Source: Candidatus Kaiserbacteria bacterium RIFCSPHIGHO2_12_FULL_56_13
GTDB lineage: Bacteria > Patescibacteriota > Minisyncoccia > Phycocordibacterales > Phycocordibacteraceae
Direction of reading: 5' to 3'
Assembly: GCA_001781625.1 (NCBI GenBank)
Contig: MFLS01000014.1
Location: 1-5,141, forward strand
Length of the DNA: 5,141 nucleotides
Part shown: positions 1 through 3,409 of the stretch, piece after piece
Position numbering within the stretch: position 1 is the stretch's first letter
Layout: each line of letters begins with the position of its first letter
Translations under genes and position numbers: made by a program
The notes under the pieces: generated by a model
Database searches by the model: none
What the model saw: only the letters and a program-made list of their open reading frames with translations
What the model was told of the DNA's origin: nothing

Positions 1-300
1 CGAGGGCTTTGGTTCTGAACATGAGGCGTTCGCGCCACCGCCCGAGCCGTTGCAGGTCCACGTCCAATTAGTTGCGCCGTCGATGTTGCTGGCACTCGCG
101 CCAGCCGTGCAGGCGTAATGGGTGATGGCGCACGCGCCGTCCACCACGGTCGAGGGCTTTGGTTCTGAACATGAAGCGTTCGCGCCACCGCCCGAGCCGT
201 TGCAGGTCCACGTCCAATTAGTTGCACCGTCGATGTTGCTGGCGCTCGTGCCGACGGTGCAGGCGTAGTGAATAGCGGAGCAAGAACCATTGACAGGAGC
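1..300 (-). repeat. 150-bp tandem repeat, two copies, coding for 50-residue Cys modules
   Basis: Positions 1-150 and 151-300 are direct repeats in the coding frame of the surface protein. By hand count the first 120 bases of each copy differ at 8 places, while the last 30 (the coding start of each module) have diverged. The best-conserved 93 bases differ only at 25/175 and 76/226, and both changes are synonymous. Each module has the form GxC, HYACT, ASNIDGATNWTWTCNG, SGGGANASCSEPKPS, with four cysteines, as expected for an extracellular disulfide-stabilised unit. The array runs into the left edge, so the copy number is unknown. Similar WTC-G-GG-xASC modules are, from memory, common in CPR surface proteins. 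Confidence 0.9.
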
Positions 301-1650
301 GGGGAGCGTCGTCACCGTTATCGCCGTCCACGCTCCGCAGTTGTTCCCTTCATTCGATTCAGCAATGATGCCCGTGTTTGCCGCTGAACTTTTGTCGGCG
401 CAGGCGCGCAGGTAGAAGGTGCCTGTGGAAGAAAAAGAGTATGAAAATGAAGCGGTAGCTGAACCGCTTGCGGCGAGAGTAGCAACCGCGGCCGTGCCAC
501 GGTCGGCGGCGCCAGTGCCGGACGCATCGTTCGCGCTCTGAAGGAGCGCGGTTGAAGCTCCGGCGCTCGCGGAACCGATGTTTGAAATGGTTGCCGAGTA
601 GGTCGTTGTGGTGTTAGCGGTTGCATTTGTGGGCGTGACAGAAGAGGAGATGAGATCGGGAAAATTAGGATTCGGACTTTCAATCGGGTCATCCCCCGAC
701 GTACAGCCGGGATCTTGCGGGTAATCGATGAGACCATCACTGTCGTTGTCTACGCCGTCGGAGCATTCGGTAGAACCTCCCCCTTCCACTTGGCAACTGT
801 TGAGTACCGTATGCGCCGGGTCTACATCATTAAAGGTATCATTCGTCACGCACACATCACTACAGGCGGCGGTCGGGTCCCCGATAGTACTGCAATCTAC
901 CTCTCCCGTGAGGACCACATACTGGGCTTCGTTTGGAGAACCGATATTGTTGCAATAGCATGTGCAACTGCAACCGGTGCCGCCTTCGTCTCCGCTCGAC
1001 GACCCGTCGCTAATCGAGATGCTGACCCAACTGCCGCAGTTGTTACCCTCGTTTGACTCGGCGCGAGTCCCTCCCATGCTGGCATCGTTATCGGCGCAGG
1101 CGCGGATATAATAGGTCCCATTTTCCGGAAAGGTATAGGTTGCCGATGTGGGGTCGGTTCCGCTTGGGTTAAGGTTCGGAGAGAGTGTGGCATCTATAAC
1201 TGCGGCAAAGACGGTCGTATGGTCGGCGTCATTATCTATTTGAAAGACATTCGTAAAGGTCCCGCCGACGGCGACAGTGCCGATGTTCTCGACCGTTGCA
1301 GAAAGGATCGCTGATGCGCCGGGCATGGGCGGGTTCGGACTTGAACTGACGTTAACAGAAACGATGAGGTCAGGCCCCGGCGCTTGTGAGTTCGCGGTCC
1401 ACGAACAATCGGTGTAGCCGTAGGGATCAAGCCATACCGGGTCGCCATCGTCACAGGCGAGAGAGTTATAACATTCGCTTTCGGTTATGTTACTGCGCTG
1501 ATTGTTCGAGATAGATGTATCGCATGAATCACTGCTCGTGTAGGTAAAGGTGCACGTACAGGTACCCGCCGACTGGGCAACGCCCGCAAGCGGAGCGATA
1601 AAAAAGAATAACGCTCCCATGAGGAGAGATCGGAGAAAGTGCCCGAACAT
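1..1650 (-). CDS. Secreted Cys-rich surface protein with two CARDB domains (3' end cut by window edge)
   Basis: The frame is open from ATG at 1650 to the left edge, giving 550 residues with no stop. Residues 1-25 form a signal peptide (hydrophobic run GALFFFIAPLAGVA, likely cleavage near A25), so the protein is exported. Two CARDB-like beta-sandwich domains follow, at about 92-213 and 330-447. Both end in the same pattern: GT(Y/F)Y(I/L)RACAD, then ESNEGNNCG and a Trp strand. CARDB is an adhesion-type Ig-like fold; the actual ligand here is unknown. Cys-rich segments lie at 30-83 (starting CTCTF) and 227-287 (CSCTCYC). An Asp-rich motif at 296-316 (CSDGVDNDSDGLIDY) resembles EF-hand or thrombospondin-3 calcium loops. 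Residues 451-550 are two copies of a 50-residue module. An alternative start is M11, but it lacks a ribosome binding site and shortens the signal peptide. Upstream of M1 a GGGAG sits about 13 nt away, rather far. A TATCAT (1663-1658) with TTGCAG 15 nt before it could instead give a nearly leaderless mRNA. The gene starts 55 nt after uvrC. C-terminal anchoring cannot be judged. Confidence 0.85.
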   Translation of the reverse strand, partial: MFGHFLRSLLMGALFFFIAPLAGVAQSAGTCTCTFTYTSSDSCDTSISNNQRSNITESECYNSLACDDGDPVWLDPYGYTDCSWTANSQAPGPDLIVSVNVSSSPNPPMPGASAILSATVENIGTVAVGGTFTNVFQIDNDADHTTVFAAVIDATLSPNLNPSGTDPTSATYTFPENGTYYIRACADNDASMGGTRAESNEGNNCGSWVSISISDGSSSGDEGGTGCSCTCYCNNIGSPNEAQYVVLTGEVDCSTIGDPTAACSDVCVTNDTFNDVDPAHTVLNSCQVEGGGSTECSDGVDNDSDGLIDYPQDPGCTSGDDPIESPNPNFPDLISSSVTPTNATANTTTTYSATISNIGSASAGASTALLQSANDASGTGAADRGTAAVATLAASGSATASFSYSFSSTGTFYLRACADKSSAANTGIIAESNEGNNCGAWTAITVTTLPAPVNGSCSAIHYACTVGTSASNIDGATNWTWTCNGSGGGANASCSEPKPSTVVDGACAITHYACTAGASASNIDGATNWTWTCNGSGGGANASCSEPKPS

Positions 1651-1705
1651 GTCTCTTATGATACTCCCTCTTCACCAACTGCAAGACGGTGGGGTGTGGA
1701 TGTGA

Positions 1706-2968
1706 TCAGAAACGTGCCGCGCGCTTTCGCGCGGCCTGATGAAGCCGGAGCGAGAAACGATGTGCTTCGCTGTTCGCAAGGATGACATCAGAGATGCCTA
1801 CCCCGTGCACCGAGGCCTGTCTGCCGGCAGGCAGAACTTCGCGCGGGCGATGCTTCTCATCTTTAACGACTGCCACGACCGGTATTACCACACTCGCTTC
1901 AGCAAGCACTCTTTCGGCTGCCCTTTTTTGCGCTTTGCCGCCATCAACAACGATGACGTGTGGATACGGCCACTCGGGGTGTGCAAGCCGGCGCGAAAGT
2001 ATCTCTTTCAAAGAGCCGATGTCGTCATTTTTCTTGAACCCTCTGATTCGGAAGGAGCGGTACTCTTTCTTTACCGGTATCCCATCAATGACCACTGCCA
2101 TAACGCCGACCGCGTTCGTTCCTGAAATATGCGCGGTGTCATACGCTTCAATCCGGTATCCACGACTTGTAGTGGTCGCTACATTTTGTGGATATCTGTT
2201 TTCATCACGAATAAGCGACACGTCCTGAATGTGGTCAAGCGCGAAGAGCTGACGCCGCATCTGTCCCGCCTCCTCGAATCGCTCTTCTTTTGCCGCCTCC
2301 TTCATCTCCTTTTCAAGCAGACGCCGAAGTTCTTTTGTCTTGCCGGCAAGAAACATTCTCACATGCCGTATCGAGCGCGCATAACTCTTTTTATCGAACG
2401 CGCGCGGGTACTGCCCTATCTGGGTATTGAACTCTACGCGCGCTTGTTGGTGCTTCCCTTTGTAACCCACGGGTTTTGGTGTATCAAAAAAGGGAAAGAT
2501 ACGGCGGATGAGCCGCAAACCTTCATGAAGTTGCGCTCCTGAAGTAAAGGGGCCATAGAGTGCCTTTAATTTTTGCCCTTCCAGTTTTTTTGCCTTGAAG
2601 TCGAGATTCGAACCGCGCTCCATCAAGACGCGCGGTATCCTCTCGCCCGTAATCACCGCATACAAGAAAGTCTTGTCGTCCTTGCCCTCGACATTCGCAT
2701 ACGGGCAATACTTACGGATGAGCGCGGCCTCGCGCATGAGGGCCTCTAAGACCGTCGGGGTGGTATGATATATCATACCAGTAGCTTTGGTAATCATATC
2801 GACGATGCGCGGGCCCCGGGTGGCGATGAGGTCGTCATCGAAATACGAGCGCACGCGGTCGCGAAGGATTGATGCTTTCCCTACGTACAAGACCTTCCTC
2901 CCCTGCTTAAACAAATAGACTCCCGGCACATCCGGCAGGTCATATTTCGCTAATTGCCTCCGCTCCAT
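1706..2968 (-). CDS. uvrC: UvrC, excinuclease ABC subunit C, short form without HhH domain
   Basis: UvrC is recruited by damage-bound UvrB and cuts DNA on both sides of a lesion. Order here: GIY-YIG nuclease at about 12-92 (GVY 16-18, YVG 28-30, Arg37/39, Glu80) for the 3' cut; UVR/UvrB-binding helix at about 215-248; RNase H-like domain at about 268-410 for the 5' cut. The residues matching E. coli D399, D438, D466 and H538 are all present: D277 (EAYDTAH), D316 (NDDIG), D342 (VVDGGKAQ), H403 (EAHRF). At 420 aa it is far shorter than the usual 600: it stops 17 residues after H403, so the (HhH)2 domain is absent, and only 55 nt separate it from the next gene. The region around 157-191 that normally carries the [4Fe-4S] cysteines has T163, E179, Y187 and F191 instead; the only Cys in the protein is C88. 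Codons 379-384 (LPAGRQ) are a palindromic insert. The start gives the normal short lead into LPDVPGVY; only AGAAAG lies upstream, touching the ATG, so the ribosome binding site is weak. Confidence 0.95.
   Translation of the reverse strand: MERRQLAKYDLPDVPGVYLFKQGRKVLYVGKASILRDRVRSYFDDDLIATRGPRIVDMITKATGMIYHTTPTVLEALMREAALIRKYCPYANVEGKDDKTFLYAVITGERIPRVLMERGSNLDFKAKKLEGQKLKALYGPFTSGAQLHEGLRLIRRIFPFFDTPKPVGYKGKHQQARVEFNTQIGQYPRAFDKKSYARSIRHVRMFLAGKTKELRRLLEKEMKEAAKEERFEEAGQMRRQLFALDHIQDVSLIRDENRYPQNVATTTSRGYRIEAYDTAHISGTNAVGVMAVVIDGIPVKKEYRSFRIRGFKKNDDIGSLKEILSRRLAHPEWPYPHVIVVDGGKAQKRAAERVLAEASVVIPVVAVVKDEKHRPREVLPAGRQASVHGVGISDVILANSEAHRFSLRLHQAARKRAARF
1716..1735 (-). other. GC-rich hairpin in the last codons of uvrC
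   Basis: A perfect 8-bp inverted repeat (GCCGCGCG at 1716-1723, CGCGCGGC at 1728-1735) with a 4-nt loop lies in the Ala/Arg-rich C-terminal codons of uvrC, ending 7 nt before the stop codon. It could form a stable stem near the 3' end of the message. Downstream on the minus strand there is only a TTTC, no real T-tract, so it is at best a weak terminator or a stabilising 3' structure. It may simply reflect GC-rich Ala and Arg codons. Confidence 0.35.
1817..1834 (-). repeat. 18-bp palindromic element inserted in frame in uvrC (encodes LPAGRQ)
   Basis: On the coding strand the element reads CTGCCTGCCGGCAGACAG, an inverted repeat with 9-base arms, no loop and one mismatched position (a G-T type change). 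It occupies exactly six codons, residues 379-384 of UvrC. It sits in a surface-loop position between the VAVVKDEKHRPREV stretch and the VILANSEAHRF catalytic motif, where family members do not share a LPAGRQ sequence. From memory, CCTGCCTGCCGGCAGGCAGG-like palindromes are scattered in Parcubacteria genomes and appear in proteins as PAGRQAG; this has not been searched. Length divisible by three and the loop location explain why it is tolerated. Confidence 0.6.
2761..2780. repeat. Perfect 20-bp palindrome inside uvrC
   Basis: TGGTATGATATATCATACCA is identical to its reverse complement over all 20 bases. It lies about 190 nt into the uvrC reading frame and encodes part of ATGMIYHTT (residues 62-70), in the GIY-YIG domain just before the helix carrying Glu80. 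It could be an operator-like protein site, an mRNA hairpin, or chance. The neighbouring bases (2760 and 2781, both G) do not extend the symmetry. Confidence 0.5.
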
Positions 2969-3004
2969 CTTTCTAGTGTGCGGTATGTGATGAGTTTTTA
3001 ATAC

Positions 3005-3032
3005 TTGACAAGTTATTTAATACATATATATT
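3005..3032 (+). promoter_or_regulatory. Sigma-70-type promoter, plus strand, with overlapping dyad
   Basis: A consensus -35 box TTGACA (3005-3010) is followed after 16 nt by TATATT (3027-3032), five of six bases of the -10 consensus, in the most AT-rich stretch of the window. Transcription would begin near 3039. No plus-strand protein gene lies downstream; instead there is a hairpin with a T-tract. The -35 box is embedded in the 11-nt dyad ACTTG-A-CAAGT (3003-3013), which could be an operator and also offers an overlapping TTGTCA on the minus strand for uvrC. I could not find a good -10 box for uvrC at the right distance, so the uvrC promoter is left unassigned. Confidence 0.5.
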
Positions 3033-3038
3033 TCATAT

Positions 3039-3107
3039 CGAGGTGTGCGAGCGCGATCGATGCGTGGGTAGGGGCAATCCGGCCCCTCCCGTCGCATCGG
3101 TTTTTTT
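3039..3107 (+). ncRNA. Candidate small RNA of about 70 nt, unknown family
   Basis: The call is made from architecture only: a near-consensus promoter, a predicted start near 3039, about 20 nt of leader, then a long hairpin and seven Ts ending at 3107. No protein gene on the plus strand uses this promoter or terminator, since both flanking genes are on the minus strand. The frame that starts at 3043 runs straight through the terminator and antisense to the 62-aa ORF, and is not convincing. The RNA matches no family I recognise; it is much too short for 6S RNA, tmRNA or RNase P. It could instead be an orphan terminator that blocks antisense transcription towards uvrA. Confidence 0.35.
3058..3107 (+). 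terminator. Intrinsic terminator, plus strand
   Basis: The outer stem CGATGCG (3058-3064) pairs with CGCATCG (3093-3099). A GGG/CCC step (3066-3068 with 3088-3090) and a GGGGC/GCCCC stem (3071-3075 with 3082-3086) close on the loop AATCCG. The run TTTTTTT (3101-3107) follows one base later. The T-tract fixes the direction as plus strand. It would end the candidate small RNA that starts near 3039. Confidence 0.65.
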
Positions 3108-3118
3108 ATTTTGTATCG

Positions 3119-3147
3119 AAAAGAAGTGGACCCGCTTGCGCGGGTCC
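3119..3147 (-). terminator. Intrinsic terminator of the uvrA unit, minus strand
   Basis: A perfect 8-bp stem, GGACCCGC with GCGGGTCC (3128-3135 and 3140-3147), has the 4-nt loop GCAA on the minus strand, a stable GNRA-type tetraloop. It is followed on the minus strand by ACTTCTTTT. It lies 5 nt after the stop codon of the 62-aa ORF, so it ends the uvrA to small-ORF transcript. On the plus strand the stem is followed by only TTT, so it might back up the plus-strand terminator just before it. Confidence 0.7.
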
Positions 3148-3152
3148 TTTCG

Positions 3153-3341
3153 CTATACATGCCTCATAAAGTCGGGAATGGTGCCATTTGCGACAAAGTT
3201 CGCGAAATGGAATCCCGCCCAGCGTCGAACAAAATCTGTGTTGTTGCCGGGGTACGCATGAGCATACTCGCGAATAAAATCTTCAAGCGTCCAGCTGGGT
3301 GCTTGTGTGCCCGCGTGGACGGAAGAGGTCGTTTCTGACAT
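3153..3341 (-). CDS. Hypothetical 62-aa protein downstream of uvrA
   Basis: I do not recognise the family. Support for a real gene is positional. The ORF starts 68 nt after the uvrA stop, has a GGGGG Shine-Dalgarno-like run (3347-3351) ending 5 nt before its ATG, fills the space up to the uvrA terminator, and stops with TAG 5 nt before that stem. The product has a Ser/Thr/Gly-rich start (about 1-16), then two probable amphipathic helices: TLEDFIREYAHAY (18-30) and NTDFVRRWAGFHFANFVANG (35-54). It ends TIPDFMRHV. It has no cysteine, no signal peptide and no clear membrane span, so it should be a small cytosolic protein. Aromatic residues are many for the length. It could be a UvrA-linked accessory protein or an unrelated passenger; the sequence does not decide. 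The 68-nt gap upstream holds a 10-bp palindrome GTTTGCAAAC (3386-3395) and an AT-rich patch, but no clear promoter. Confidence 0.5.
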   Translation of the reverse strand: MSETTSSVHAGTQAPSWTLEDFIREYAHAYPGNNTDFVRRWAGFHFANFVANGTIPDFMRHV

Positions 3342-3409
3342 TGGTACCCCCGAGGAGAGCTTCTAAAAAATTAATACTAGCAGATGTTTGCAAACGGCTA
3401 TCCCCACCT

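Noticed and set aside
318..1454. Minus-strand frames of 72 to 140 codons within the surface protein gene.
   Set aside because: They are in another frame than the continuous 550-codon frame, which has a signal peptide and recognisable domains; they are shadows, not a sign of frameshift.
1658..1684. Promoter for the surface protein: TTGCAG, 15 nt, TATCAT.
   Set aside because: The spacer is short and the -35 box imperfect; kept only as a remark in the gene entry.
2339..2350. 12-bp palindrome CTTGCCGGCAAG in uvrC, similar in its core to the LPAGRQ element.
   Set aside because: It encodes FLAGK, a normal part of the UvrC family at this place, so ordinary codons explain it.
1739..2542. Plus-strand frames of 128 to 148 codons opposite uvrC.
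   Set aside because: Antisense shadows of a highly conserved gene; Arg/Ser/Thr-rich compositions with no motif.
3043..3338. Plus-strand reading frames of 72 and 75 codons over the intergenic region and the small ORF.
   Set aside because: They run through the plus-strand terminator or are antisense to the 62-aa ORF, have no good ribosome binding site, and show no protein-like pattern.
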